A stretch of DNA of 6,309 bases from Prevotellaceae bacterium (GTDB lineage: Bacteria; Bacteroidota; Bacteroidia; Bacteroidales; UBA932). Each line of letters opens with the position of its first letter. The stretch's first letter is position 1. Shown here piece by piece: positions 1 through 6,309 of this stretch. The DNA lies in assembly GCA_031273485.1 (NCBI GenBank), contig JAISRS010000216.1, positions 1-6,309 on the forward strand, written 5' to 3'. Under the pieces are notes generated by a model that was not told the origin of the DNA, made no database searches, and saw only the letters and a list, made by a program, of their open reading frames with translations. The position numbers and the translations under genes are program-made.

Positions 1-431
1 TTGTTCCCTATTTGATTAATAAGAATATTTTTTGACCAGCCGAATTTTTTGGTTGACATAATATAAAATCGCCTTTCCTGATTATCCTTGCATTTACTCA
101 TTATGGCTATATGCTTTGTCCAGCTAATTTCTCCAACCAGTGGTTGGAGAAATTCAACAGCGTGATACTCGTTATAGAATTGAGCCATGTACCATAAATT
201 TGTTACAGAAAAGCCGTTTATTCCGGGGAACTCCTTTTGCAGTTCTTTTGAAAGGACCGGGACGATAGACTTGCCCCAGCTTTCGCTTTGTCTGTCCGAT
301 ATATCTTTTCCAATATCCCAATAAAGATTTATCAAATGGACATTAACTGATTTTAGAGCATTATATTGAGCAAGACGAATTTTCTCCTTGATAGAGGCAA
401 TAAATGATAGCTGGGTTTTGTCCAAAGTCAT
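1..431 (-). CDS. YhcG/DUF1016 family protein, N-terminal part (partial, C-terminus beyond left edge)
   Basis: An open frame starts at the ATG at 431-429 and runs without a stop for 143 codons to the left edge, so the 3' end is missing. The start is supported by AAGGAG (plus strand 443-448) 11 bases upstream. The visible protein has the hallmarks of the DUF1016 N-terminal domain: LYWDIGKDI (about residues 37-45), SWGKSIVPVLSKEL (52-65), the FPGINGFS block (69-76), NLWYMAQFY (79-87), EISWTKH (102-108), and the ERRFYIM and GWSKNILINQI segments near the end. Family members normally end in a PD-(D/E)XK nuclease domain, which would lie outside the window. YhcG-like genes are often found beside restriction-modification loci. 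It follows the QueC-like gene on the same strand after 105 bases and could be a distal cistron or an independent gene. The family call is firm; the cellular role is unknown. Confidence 0.88.
   Translation of the reverse strand, partial: MTLDKTQLSFIASIKEKIRLAQYNALKSVNVHLINLYWDIGKDISDRQSESWGKSIVPVLSKELQKEFPGINGFSVTNLWYMAQFYNEYHAVEFLQPLVGEISWTKHIAIMSKCKDNQERRFYIMSTKKFGWSKNILINQIGN
126..154. repeat. Perfect 29-base palindrome (14-base arms, 1-base centre) inside the YhcG-like gene
   Basis: The left arm AATTTCTCCAACCA (126-139) and right arm TGGTTGGAGAAATT (141-154) are exact reverse complements around a single G at 140. Pairing ends at 125/155 (T against C). The palindrome encodes the coding-strand peptide EFLQPLVGEI, a stretch that looks conserved in YhcG-like proteins, so it is probably not an inserted element. 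There is no T-tract after it on the coding strand, so it is not a typical intrinsic terminator. It could be a protein-binding site, a strong mRNA hairpin, or chance. Confidence 0.8.
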
Positions 432-536
432 TGATTAAGACACTCCTTGTGAAAGGGTAAAACTAGTCTTTTACATCGTTTATTTATACAGGATTTATGT
501 CTGTAAGTATATAAAAATATATTCATGGATTTCAAC
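432..536 (-). promoter_or_regulatory. 105-base AT-rich spacer between the QueC-like gene and the YhcG-like gene; possible weak promoter
   Basis: On the minus strand the spacer contains a -10-like TATAAA (plus strand 484-489) about 50 bases before the YhcG-like ATG. A poor -35 candidate, TATACT, lies 17 bases further upstream. A small inverted repeat, TACAG/CTGTA (487-491 and 501-505), overlaps the -10-like site and could be an operator. There is no GC-rich hairpin with a U-tract, so I see no intrinsic terminator for the upstream genes and read-through is possible. The ribosome binding site at 443-448 lies at the downstream end. The promoter call is weak. Confidence 0.25.
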
Positions 537-2402
537 CTAACGGTATATTCTAACAAAACAATCCTCCCTGACATCTTGAAAACCATTAATAAATTCTTTA
601 TCATTTTTTATTTGAATTTCCGGGTCATAAACAATAAAAAATATTCCGCATTTCTTTGATTTCTGTGTTACTTGGGTAATATCAGCAGCTATTCCCTGCG
701 AGGCGACACTTTGGGTAGTATGCTTTCTAATATATTTTGATTCAATCAATAATTCGTCTTGGGAATGATCGGGAATATATTTAGTTATCCCAAACTTCAA
801 AGGCGGATATTCACGATTGAATAAACCCAAACTGGATAATAAACCTTCGACTTTATCATTAAAATCATTTTCATTTGATGGTTTTACCGTTCTAAATATA
901 ATACGAATTTTATCTCTTAGATAATTATCAATTTCTTCTACCCTTGATTGAAAAGGCGTTTTAAAATATTCTCTGTTTGCCAAAATTTGCAACAAAGAAT
1001 TTACTGGTACAGGAGAACGTAAATCATTATGTTTTTGTTGCATGGCATTTGCAGCGAGTAGCATTGAATCCGCATAACGGCAATAAAAACTATATAATTC
1101 TGATACTTTATCATCCGGATTATCACCCGGAATATAATCTATCAGATCATCAATTTCATTTGTAAATTTAATAAAAAATGCGGTCTCTGTAGAAAAATCC
1201 TGCATTGAAACAAAACGCAAAGTATTATATAGCCTATTTAAAGTTTCGGGATCATTATTACCGCGAATAATATCATTAACATAATTGTCCGAGTAATCTT
1301 CAAGGCCAGTGGCATAAATGGCAAACCGCCTATCTATACATTGCGAACAAGTGCCACAATGATGTGAAGCCCTGTCATTTTTGCTAGTTGTACTACATGA
1401 AACAGAACTGGCAATCAGATTTTCTTCATTAAATTGTTTAAAAATGTTTATAATATCTATCTTCGTTTTATTAAAATATGGAGTAATGAATTTGTAGCCT
1501 TTGACAAAGTTACTATAAAATTTCTTTAACAATTCTATTGTTTTTGGATGTGTTGTCCTGCTTGCACGAGCATTCATGACATCCATCTGTTTTGGTAAAT
1601 TAATACTTGTAATACCATTTTCATAAATATAAAATTCGTTTTTTGAATAATAACTGCAAATTGCAAAGGCTATAGCTGAAAATAAGAACATCCTAGTCCG
1701 TTGTGTTTCCTCTACCCTTGATAAACCAGTGAAATGGCAACCGAAGCCATAGAATTTGATCCTATCTTCATATTTTTCTGAAAGTGCTTTTACTAAACCA
1801 TTTTGAGTTTTGACTACGCTATTACTACTTTTATGACCAACCAAATATAAATTCTTGTCTTTTGTTGAATTTAGCATTTCTATTGCCCCGGCAAGAGAAT
1901 CCAATCCGCCGGAAAACAACATTATATCAATATTATCTCTTGCATCCAATGGTATTATATCATCTGTAAAAAGAGATGGTTGATAGTCCATAAAGGCTTG
2001 GTTTTTATACCTTGTAAAGAAAAAATTATATTTTCTGTCGCCAGACATGAAACCCAGCGCTTCTGATAATGGCGAAGTATTTTTTTTATCATTCCAAAAA
2101 TCTATATCACGAACAGGAATATAAAAATTGAAAGTGCGGGCCCATTTATTATAATTTAAGCCAACTCTGTCACCGCGAGATATACTTCTATCGGAAGAAA
2201 ACACATAAACAGCTATTTCCAACAAATCCAATATTTTTGGTTGTAATACCGTAACATCGGGAAGAAATTTTGCAAACCTTGCGGAAACATTCGCTTTAAA
2301 ATCATCAACATTATAGTATGACAATTGGTAATCATTCGAAGGATTAGCGCTTGTAACATTCTCACCGCAATAAATATTATAGGATTGAGGCTGGTTGGAC
2401 AT
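537..2402 (-). CDS. QueC/QatC-like PP-loop ATPase with a probable C-terminal PD-(D/E)XK nuclease domain
   Basis: A 621-residue protein. Residues 1-155 form an N-terminal extension absent from housekeeping QueC, as also remembered for QatC. A QueC-like catalytic domain spans about 157-365: PP-loop SGGLDS (164-169) in the context LFSGGLDSLAGAIEML, an Arg-containing helix near 233-246, the TPYFNKTKIDII segment (307-318), and a zinc site of Cys336, Cys349, Cys352 and Cys355 followed by DRR. In QueC this fold uses ATP to turn 7-carboxy-7-deazaguanine into preQ0. Residues about 380-505 look helical and are unassigned. Residues about 510-621 resemble a DpnII/MboI-type PD-(D/E)XK nuclease: Glu519 helix, Asp545, Glu554-Ser-Lys556, then IVYDPEIQI (590-598). 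The start overlaps the previous stop (TAATG), with AAGGGAGG (2413-2420) 10 bases upstream, so coupled translation is likely. Housekeeping queuosine synthesis is unlikely: no queD, queE or queF neighbour, far longer than QueC (about 220 residues), and set in a defence context. The QueC-like call is strong; the nuclease call is moderate. Confidence 0.85.
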   Translation of the reverse strand: MSNQPQSYNIYCGENVTSANPSNDYQLSYYNVDDFKANVSARFAKFLPDVTVLQPKILDLLEIAVYVFSSDRSISRGDRVGLNYNKWARTFNFYIPVRDIDFWNDKKNTSPLSEALGFMSGDRKYNFFFTRYKNQAFMDYQPSLFTDDIIPLDARDNIDIMLFSGGLDSLAGAIEMLNSTKDKNLYLVGHKSSNSVVKTQNGLVKALSEKYEDRIKFYGFGCHFTGLSRVEETQRTRMFLFSAIAFAICSYYSKNEFYIYENGITSINLPKQMDVMNARASRTTHPKTIELLKKFYSNFVKGYKFITPYFNKTKIDIINIFKQFNEENLIASSVSCSTTSKNDRASHHCGTCSQCIDRRFAIYATGLEDYSDNYVNDIIRGNNDPETLNRLYNTLRFVSMQDFSTETAFFIKFTNEIDDLIDYIPGDNPDDKVSELYSFYCRYADSMLLAANAMQQKHNDLRSPVPVNSLLQILANREYFKTPFQSRVEEIDNYLRDKIRIIFRTVKPSNENDFNDKVEGLLSSLGLFNREYPPLKFGITKYIPDHSQDELLIESKYIRKHTTQSVASQGIAADITQVTQKSKKCGIFFIVYDPEIQIKNDKEFINGFQDVREDCFVRIYR

Positions 2403-3169
2403 TATTTTTCAGCCTCCCTTCTAAATTCTTCTCTCAATTTTGTAAATGTCAATTTTAGGAAAGATTTGATTTCATCTATGTTTGGCAAGTTGCTTTTTGA
2501 GTGGACGTTAAACCAGCCAGCCGCATAGGACTGCATTATTTTAGATGTTTCAAAAGCATGTCTTGATATTTGTTCACTTAACTTATTTGAAAAGGATTCT
2601 ATTAAATTATAGTCATTTATTGCATGCGATGCCTCGCGATCCAGGTAATATTTTAGGTATCTGTCTGTGAATGATGAAAAGAATGCCCGAGCAAGGTCGC
2701 AGAAAACAGCGCCGGTTCCTGTATTGGCCCAAATACTTGAAGATTGTTCATCAAATAACAATAGCTGATTATTCTGATTATTACTTTCGTATGTTGTAAT
2801 AGCATTCAATAACGCATCAACGGCTATTTTATTTGATTCGAGGGAGCCATTTTCTGTTTTTACAAATTCTTTTGCGCTACGAATTAAGGAAAAAAGCGAT
2901 ATTTCTTTATTTATTCCTATACCGTTATTATTAAGAAAATCTATTTGGTTATTGGTATTTGCCGAAGCTGTAAGAATGGTCAAATATTGAATGGCTTTGA
3001 TAACCGAATCATCATTGGGCATTTTTTCATAGGTTTTTCTGATATTATTGAGAGTTGAGTTTGCTATTTGGCTTACATCCGCATCAGAATTGTTGAAATG
3101 GGATAATTGGTCAACAATATGCCGCCAAATTTGTGTTTTTGGTAAAAAGCCAATTCTTTCGTGTCCCAT
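2402..3169 (-). CDS. Protein of unrecognised family, candidate QatB-like partner of the QueC-like enzyme
   Basis: A 255-residue soluble protein without an obvious signal peptide, membrane segment or catalytic motif. It begins Met-Gly-His-Glu-Arg-Ile-Gly, so methionine removal would expose an N-terminal glycine. The rest looks mostly helical: a Trp-containing N-terminal helix (KTQIWRHIVDQL, 11-22), a polar Asn/Ser-rich middle, an NTGTGAVFCDLARAFFSSFTDRYLKYYLD segment in the second half, and a charged C-terminal helix (FTKLREEFRREAEK). The ATG at 3169 is the only normal start available; upstream in frame there are seven codons without ATG, GTG or TTG before a stop. The gene is 25 bases after the Res-like stop, and its own stop overlaps the QueC-like start by one base, so the two proteins are probably made together. 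Size, Met-Gly start and position before a QueC-like gene recall QatB of Qat systems, but I see no convincing sequence similarity to QatB, so that label is inference. Confidence 0.75.
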   Translation of the reverse strand: MGHERIGFLPKTQIWRHIVDQLSHFNNSDADVSQIANSTLNNIRKTYEKMPNDDSVIKAIQYLTILTASANTNNQIDFLNNNGIGINKEISLFSLIRSAKEFVKTENGSLESNKIAVDALLNAITTYESNNQNNQLLLFDEQSSSIWANTGTGAVFCDLARAFFSSFTDRYLKYYLDREASHAINDYNLIESFSNKLSEQISRHAFETSKIMQSYAAGWFNVHSKSNLPNIDEIKSFLKLTFTKLREEFRREAEK

Positions 3170-3186
3170 ATAGTTACAACTTATAT

Positions 3187-3192
3187 CTCCTT
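3187..3192 (-). promoter_or_regulatory. Ribosome binding site with unusually long spacing for the 255-residue protein
   Basis: The minus strand reads AAGGAG, directly after the Res-like stop codon and 17 bases before the ATG at 3169, where 5-10 is usual. No closer Shine-Dalgarno sequence and no closer in-frame start exist. The spacer contains AGTT-GT-AACT flanked by further A/T complementarity, which might fold weakly and shorten the effective distance. Re-initiation by ribosomes finishing the Res-like gene is another possibility. Confidence 0.55.
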
Positions 3193-3194
3193 AT

Positions 3195-5705
3195 TTATAC
3201 AAGAGTTACAGCTTCATTATCGAAAATCCTGTCAAGTTCGGCATTGGAACTGACGCTACGGACAAGATTGCGTATTTTCACCTTACCCATATCAAGGCGG
3301 TAAAAATGTTCCTTGCCGTCTTTACCTTTTTGTTTGCGGATTAACTCAATACGGCTGTAAACGTTCTTATGCTTTTCGGCAAACAAGGCAAGGCCCCTGG
3401 CTTTGTCGCAATTATCTTTCAGACTGGGGTCGTGGGGTTCGAGAATACTAAAACGGTAATCCTTACCGGCTTTATTGACCACCATTAAGTCGGGGAACAT
3501 GGGCGTTGTTACGCCATTAACCTGATAGGGTATTTGCAAAGCCCATTTTTTCCGGGGGAGGTTACGGAGCCAGGCCATAGCGCCGTTTTCGAGTTCCTCT
3601 TTTAATACACCCTCTTCCCAGGTGTTTAAAGATGATTTGAATGAACCGTCTTCCAAAAGGTATAGGTGATTTTTATATGGCTTATCATTAGACGATAGCG
3701 AAGCGTCTATTGACAATGGAAGCAGCCACGGAACAGGGATGGGTGTATCAGAAGTTTCCACCAGTTTATTGTAATAATCCTGCCTTGCTTCGGGTAATTT
3801 ATAAATTTCATCACTATACTTGTCAAAGATTTCCGCAAATTCACCTTCCGCAAAACCGCCCAGTTTTTGCATGGCTTTTTCATTATTGACGAATATAATC
3901 ACTTCGGTTTTTACTTCGATATGATCCCGGTCCCCATGACGGACCCAATAATCTTTTCCCAAGCCATCGCCGAGGATTCTATCGGCCCGGTTAAAAGTAC
4001 CTTCTATATCAAATTCTGAGACTGATAAAATATTTTTAGTTTTATCAAAGGTGTAAGCGTTACCGCTGTAATCAAATATAAGAGATTTAAGGCCAAACCC
4101 TGTTATGCTATTAACCGCTTCATCATAAGAACCATTGGATTTCATTTTCTCCAATTCACTTTCAATTTTTTTGAAAATGGTGTTTTTGGCTATTTTCCAG
4201 GTATTGGTGTCTATGTCGTCCAGAGTTAAGGCGCGGGAAAGTGAATAATACCGTTTTAACGGCGGCAGCTTTCGGGCTTTATCAACCCGGTAGGTTATCA
4301 GGGGAGCGGCGGCGGTAAAAATATCGGCAAGGTCTCTATTTCTTTCCATGGTAACCATCTGGCGGCCTGTTCCGGTTTCTGCCGGAATGGATGCTTCGCC
4401 TTCCTGGAGGGCTTTAACAACATTGAGGACGGTTTCTTCATTAAAATAGGGGAGAAAAAGGCTGACATTGTTTAAATAGGCGCTGGAAGCGATACGCCTT
4501 GCAAGGGGTGTCCGTATCATGCGGCCTAGAAGCTGGGCGATATAGGTATAGTCCCGGGCACTGCGGAATGACATTATGGTTTCGGCTCGTGGGCAATCCC
4601 ATCCTGTTGAAAGGTTCATTTTGAAGAAAACGACATTGATTTTTTCGTCTTCTTCTATGCGGGAGGGCTCAACTGAACGCATAACATAATTGCCGAAAGA
4701 AACATTGCCCTTATCATTAAAGGTATGAACAACTTCCCCCGGAAGCAGGGGACGGTTGAAAGTTTTTTCAAGAATACGAAGGCAGTCCGCTACATCTGTT
4801 TTTGTTACGGCGGTATCGTTTCCATCGGCGACCTGTACTACAAGGACAGGTTTTACCGTCCGCTTTTCCCCAGAGTCTTCACAATAGGCGGCCCATGTTT
4901 TGCATTTTTTACGCCAATCATCGACGGCGTTTTGAAACATGGTCATATCGGCATTTATTTCTATTTCGGGATAATGAATGATGATACGGTCTTTTAACAG
5001 CCCGGAATCACGCACATCTTCCGGGGACACTTTGACATTCTGAATGGTGGAACTTGTACCGCTAATAAGATTTTGAAAACGCTGGGGTGTAGCCGTTACG
5101 CCGATAACCAAAGGCATTACGCAAAGCTCGTCTTCTTTGCTGCCGAAGATGAATTTCTGCATAATGGACTGCGCCGTTTTTTCGGCCCGCTGATTTGTCC
5201 ATGTTCCCCGGTGGGCTTCGTCTATGATAACATAAAACCTGTGCGGGGATTTACGGGCGATGTTGGTTAAGGTTTCCCAGATGGTAAACTGGCGGCTGTC
5301 CGAATGCTGGGTAAGGAGTTTTTCACTTCCCAATTTTTGGGTATTGAGGAAATAGACCATTCCGCCTGAAAAATACTCCTGATCAAAATAAGCGTCTATG
5401 GTTTCAAGGCAGCGGACAAAGAGTTTGTCGGATTTCCCTTCTATTTTGAGCCGGGACTGTTCGTTTAATTCGGGCATATCGGAAAGCCATACAAAAACAG
5501 CGTCATTTTCCGCATCGTTTTCCGTGGACCCGAATACAATTTCTTCAATAAGGGTTGTAAGGATGATTGTTTTACCTGAACCTGTGGGGGCCGAAAAAGA
5601 AATAATCTGAGGGTTATTCTCGTTCCACAAGGCATGGGCATTGTTTATCTTTTGATGAAGTTCGATGACGGCGTTTTCCTGAAAAGGAAATAAGGTATCT
5701 CTCAT
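3195..5705 (-). CDS. res: Type III restriction-like DEAH helicase/Res subunit with degenerate-looking nuclease motif
   Basis: An 836-residue superfamily 2 protein. Visible motifs: FPFQ near the N-terminus (6-9), Walker A APTGSGKT (39-46), Walker B DEAH (162-165), motif III TATP (204-207), motif V STGWDCPRAE (366-375) and motif VI QLLGRMIRTP (391-400). It should use ATP to translocate on DNA as partner of the methyltransferase encoded upstream. The C-terminal part (about 700-836) resembles the Res nuclease region: Pro738-Asp739, then ILEPHDPSL with Glu756-Pro-His758, so His stands where PD-(D/E)XK enzymes normally have the catalytic Lys. From memory, related Res-like proteins can share this form, so it may be a clade feature rather than damage. 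It is somewhat shorter than classical Res subunits (about 970 residues). The ATG overlaps the Mod stop as ATGA, with AGGGAG a few bases upstream, implying translational coupling. The helicase call is very secure; whether it cuts DNA is uncertain. Confidence 0.93.
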   Translation of the reverse strand: MRDTLFPFQENAVIELHQKINNAHALWNENNPQIISFSAPTGSGKTIILTTLIEEIVFGSTENDAENDAVFVWLSDMPELNEQSRLKIEGKSDKLFVRCLETIDAYFDQEYFSGGMVYFLNTQKLGSEKLLTQHSDSRQFTIWETLTNIARKSPHRFYVIIDEAHRGTWTNQRAEKTAQSIMQKFIFGSKEDELCVMPLVIGVTATPQRFQNLISGTSSTIQNVKVSPEDVRDSGLLKDRIIIHYPEIEINADMTMFQNAVDDWRKKCKTWAAYCEDSGEKRTVKPVLVVQVADGNDTAVTKTDVADCLRILEKTFNRPLLPGEVVHTFNDKGNVSFGNYVMRSVEPSRIEEDEKINVVFFKMNLSTGWDCPRAETIMSFRSARDYTYIAQLLGRMIRTPLARRIASSAYLNNVSLFLPYFNEETVLNVVKALQEGEASIPAETGTGRQMVTMERNRDLADIFTAAAPLITYRVDKARKLPPLKRYYSLSRALTLDDIDTNTWKIAKNTIFKKIESELEKMKSNGSYDEAVNSITGFGLKSLIFDYSGNAYTFDKTKNILSVSEFDIEGTFNRADRILGDGLGKDYWVRHGDRDHIEVKTEVIIFVNNEKAMQKLGGFAEGEFAEIFDKYSDEIYKLPEARQDYYNKLVETSDTPIPVPWLLPLSIDASLSSNDKPYKNHLYLLEDGSFKSSLNTWEEGVLKEELENGAMAWLRNLPRKKWALQIPYQVNGVTTPMFPDLMVVNKAGKDYRFSILEPHDPSLKDNCDKARGLALFAEKHKNVYSRIELIRKQKGKDGKEHFYRLDMGKVKIRNLVRSVSSNAELDRIFDNEAVTLV

Positions 5706-6309
5706 GGGGTATCGCTCCCTGCGCCAAGAACAAAATTATCAATGTAATCCCGGTAAAGCTGGTAAGTTTTGCGCGCTTTTACCTGCGAGGCTATATGCCG
5801 ATAGACGGCTTCTGAATTGGTAACGATATACACGGTAGAAATATCGTTTTCCTGTTTAAGTTTCTGAATAAATTGGGATGAAAGTTCTTCGTTATTGAGA
5901 ATGGCGAACCTGTTTTGCGGGAGAATAAGTATGCCGGGAATTTGTCCTCTGGGGACTTTGGGACGGCTCCCTATTGCCCCGGCTTTGAGCCATAGGAGGG
6001 GCAGGATTTCCCGAAACTGACGGCCAAGGGAGACGCTTTCTCTGTCGAGAAAACCGAGTTTGAAGTATTCTACATTGGCAGCAAAGCCGTCTTTCATGGG
6101 ACATTTTATATTCTCTGATACCATTACCGGACCTAATAATTCGTTTACCCGCTCTTTCAGTGAAGCGAAAACGGCATTGTCCTTTGCAAGAATATAAAAT
6201 TCGGTAATATGGTCTTGCTCTTCCAACGCTTCCAGCCACTCATCGGAAGCGGAACAATCAAAAAGAATTGAAGCGGTATGTTTATCTGATACGATAAAAG
6301 AGGAGTCCG
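5702..6309 (-). CDS. mod: Type III-like adenine DNA methyltransferase (Mod), C-terminal part (partial, N-terminus beyond right edge)
   Basis: The frame is open from the right edge (first complete codon GAC at 6307-6305) to TGA at 5704-5702, giving 201 residues. A TTG at 6226 is an internal codon, not the start, because coding similarity continues upstream through SDKHTASILFD and WLEALEEQDHITEFYIL. The segments EYFKLGFLD, GRQFREILPLLWLKAGAIG and the C-terminal IPGILILPQNRFAIL region match my memory of the C-terminal domain of site-specific DNA methyltransferases that precede DEAD/DEAH Res-like genes. The catalytic DPPY-type motif and the S-adenosylmethionine site are not in the window, so methylation chemistry and target site cannot be judged here. 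Its stop overlaps the Res-like start by 4 bases. The role would be methylating host DNA at the system's recognition site. The family call rests on the C-terminal domain plus the neighbour. Confidence 0.75.
   Translation of the reverse strand, partial: DSSFIVSDKHTASILFDCSASDEWLEALEEQDHITEFYILAKDNAVFASLKERVNELLGPVMVSENIKCPMKDGFAANVEYFKLGFLDRESVSLGRQFREILPLLWLKAGAIGSRPKVPRGQIPGILILPQNRFAILNNEELSSQFIQKLKQENDISTVYIVTNSEAVYRHIASQVKARKTYQLYRDYIDNFVLGAGSDTP

Noticed and set aside
480..490. 11-base sequence TGTATAAATAA (minus strand) repeated upstream of the YhcG-like start and at 3191-3201 upstream of the 255-residue gene
   Set aside because: A repeat this short and AT-rich is expected by chance in 6.3 kb; the flanks do not match and the distances to the two starts differ (49 and 22 bases).
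977..1165. 62-residue plus-strand open frame
   Set aside because: Antisense to the QueC-like gene, no ribosome binding site or family signature; a shadow. The same applies to the plus-strand frames at 2325-2528, 4725-4997, 5073-5270 and 5398-5610.
537..2402. Housekeeping preQ0 synthase (queC) for queuosine biosynthesis
   Set aside because: The protein is nearly three times the length of QueC, has large extra domains at both ends, and its neighbours are restriction-type genes rather than queD, queE or queF.
3194..3235. Possible internal promoter before the 255-residue gene (TTGACA at 3230-3235 and TATAAA at 3194-3199 on the minus strand)
   Set aside because: The hexamers are 30 bases apart, far from the usual 16-18, and the TTGACA is part of the ELDRIFD codons of Res-like.
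6224..6226. TTG at 6226 as start of a complete 174-residue gene
   Set aside because: The same frame is open to the window edge and its upstream residues (SDKHTASILFD, SDEWLEA) continue the methyltransferase similarity, so this is an internal Leu codon.
5892..6239. 115-residue minus-strand open frame overlapping the Mod gene
   Set aside because: It overlaps the Mod coding frame on the same strand, is Arg/Ser/Pro-rich with no recognisable motif, and the Mod frame matches a known family through this stretch.

Overview
The window is a slice of a bacterial defence island. Every gene I can support lies on the minus strand and is read from position 6309 down to 1. Starts are ATG with AGGAG-type ribosome binding sites, and the code is standard. 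Nothing identifies the species. I see no rRNA, tRNA, CRISPR array, transposase or complete insertion sequence, and no gene-free stretch longer than about 105 bases.

Layout in transcription order: (1) the last 201 residues of a type III-like adenine DNA methyltransferase (Mod), whose frame stays open through the right edge; (2) an 836-residue DEAH helicase/restriction subunit (Res-like), overlapping gene 1 by 4 bases (ATGA); (3) after 25 bases, a 255-residue protein of unrecognised family whose sequence begins Met-Gly; (4) overlapping by 1 base (TAATG), a 621-residue protein with a QueC/QatC-like PP-loop ATPase domain, a four-cysteine zinc site, and a C-terminal region that looks like a PD-(D/E)XK nuclease of the DpnII/MboI type; (5) after a 105-base gap, the first 143 residues of a YhcG/DUF1016 family protein, cut off by the left edge.

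The most interesting point is that genes 3 and 4 resemble the B and C proteins of Qat defence systems (a small Met-Gly protein plus a QueC-like enzyme), but sit in tight continuity with a Mod-Res pair, and the QueC-like enzyme seems to carry its own nuclease. My working model, which is inference, is one composite system. Mod and Res would provide self marking and DNA translocation. The QueC-like domain would attach a 7-deazaguanine-type base to the N-terminal glycine of the 255-residue protein, and the fused nuclease would act as effector. The Res-like protein has E-P-H where a nuclease would normally have E-x-K, so the fused nuclease may be the real cutter.

The Mod-Res part is moderate in GC (29/60 at 4561-4620, 27/60 at 5221-5280). 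The two downstream genes are more AT-rich (14/60 at 1621-1680, 18/60 at 541-600, 24/60 at 2701-2760). This suggests the two halves have different histories and were joined into one transcription unit.
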